DNA from: Fragum whitleyi
Taxonomy: Eukaryota > Mollusca > Bivalvia > Cardiida > Cardiidae
Length of the DNA stretch: 64,000 bases
Assembly: GCA_948146395.1 (NCBI GenBank)
Contig: OX411555.1
Coordinates: 40,947,225 to 41,011,224 of the forward strand
Direction: 5' to 3'
Shown: positions 63,494 through 64,000 of the stretch, in pieces
How the letters are laid out: every line of letters starts with the position of its first letter
Position numbering within the stretch: the stretch's first letter is position 1
Translations under genes and position numbers: made by a program
The notes under the pieces: model-generated
Database searches by the model: none
What the model was told of the DNA's origin: nothing
Seen by the model: only the letters and a program-made list of their open reading frames with translations

Positions 63494-64000
63494 TTAGCTC
63501 ACCTGAGCACAAAAAGCTCAAGGTGAGCTATTGTGATTGTACAATGTCCGTCGTGCGTCGTCTGTCATCCATCGTCCATTGTCCACAATTTCTTTAATCA
63601 TCTTCTCCTCCTAAACCATTGGACCAATCTTGATGAAAATTCGCAGGGATGTTCCTTGGGTCAAGCTCTATCAAAGTTGTTCAAATAAATGAAATCCACC
63701 CTTAACTTTCCCTTTACCCTTAACAAAAAGGGTGAAAATACGAAAATCTTCAAAATTCTTCTTCTCTGAAACCAGAAGGTAGACAGCTTTAATATTTGGA
63801 ATGTAGCATCATCTAGTGGACCTCTACCAAGTTTCAAGACCCTAGGATCATATTTGGGCTCCACCTGGGTGCAACCCTTTTGACATAGAGCAAAAATCTT
63901 TTAAAATTTTCTCTTCCGAAACCAGAGGGCATAAAGCTTTCATATTTAGTATGTAGCATCATCTAATGGGCCCCTACCAAGTTTGAACATATCAAGACCC
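63494..64000. mobile_element. Tandem-core element, cut by the window end
   Basis: Opens ttagctcacctgagcacaaa / aagctcaaggtgagct, then atgtccgtcgtgcgtcgtct and ~150-bp core units (tcctaaaccattggaccaat, tgttccttgggtcaagc; gtagcatcatctagtggacc twice). Continues past 64000. Confidence 0.68.

Overview
The window is AT-rich metazoan DNA with small exons in large, repeat-choked introns. It is most likely from a bivalve mollusc. This rests on the repeats: tandem-core elements ending in AGCTCACCTGAGC- or AGCTCCACTGGC-type palindromes with ACGG/ACGC microsatellites, tRNA-headed SINEs and many foldback MITEs, all typical of bivalve genomes. The species cannot be read from the sequence.

Four host genes could be assembled exon by exon from conserved residues, splice sites and matching phases. 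(1) PYROXD2, minus strand: nine exons from 24522 down to 1259 give 309 codons; the C-terminal half lies left of the window. (2) V-ATPase subunit e (ATP6V0E), plus strand: three exons, 24745-32448, with the last coding exon unresolved. (3) A mitochondrial ATP synthase subunit e-like gene (ATP5ME), minus strand: four exons, 49089 to 40532, complete at 123 codons. (4) A TACC-family (transforming acidic coiled-coil) gene, plus strand: five exons from 56324 to 62665, with the coiled-coil part right of the window. PYROXD2 and ATP6V0E are head to head with 222 bp between their ATGs; that interval holds an ETS-type site and two mirrored TCATGTGA boxes.

Region by region. 1-8400 is PYROXD2 exon 9, degenerate tandem copies of its 3' half, and a 6.4-kb Ty3/gypsy-type LTR retrotransposon (1489-7895) in intron 8, in the same orientation as the gene. 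Its pol order is protease, integrase, RT, RNase H (Gmr1-like), its gag has a SCAN-like region, and its coding region is broken by stops and frameshifts although the LTRs are nearly identical. 8400-24500 is the rest of PYROXD2 with hAT-like and pogo-like MITEs, a SINE fragment and tandem-core elements. 24500-40500 is ATP6V0E and a repeat-dense stretch, including a 156-bp x 7 array inside AGTCCCCCACCGG inverted ends. 40500-49100 is the ATP5ME-like gene, with a hAT-like element 22 bp from an acceptor. 49100-56250 has no gene I can support, but holds nested elements whose inverted ends are built from short iterated words. 56300-64000 is the TACC gene with further SINEs and MITEs.

The four host genes share no obvious pathway, apart from mitochondrial or membrane energetics in three of them (PYROXD2 and ATP synthase e mitochondrial, V-ATPase e vacuolar). 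The most interesting material is mobile: the Gmr1-like element, the iterated-word foldback elements, and the modular tandem-core elements that appear to exchange termini and cores.
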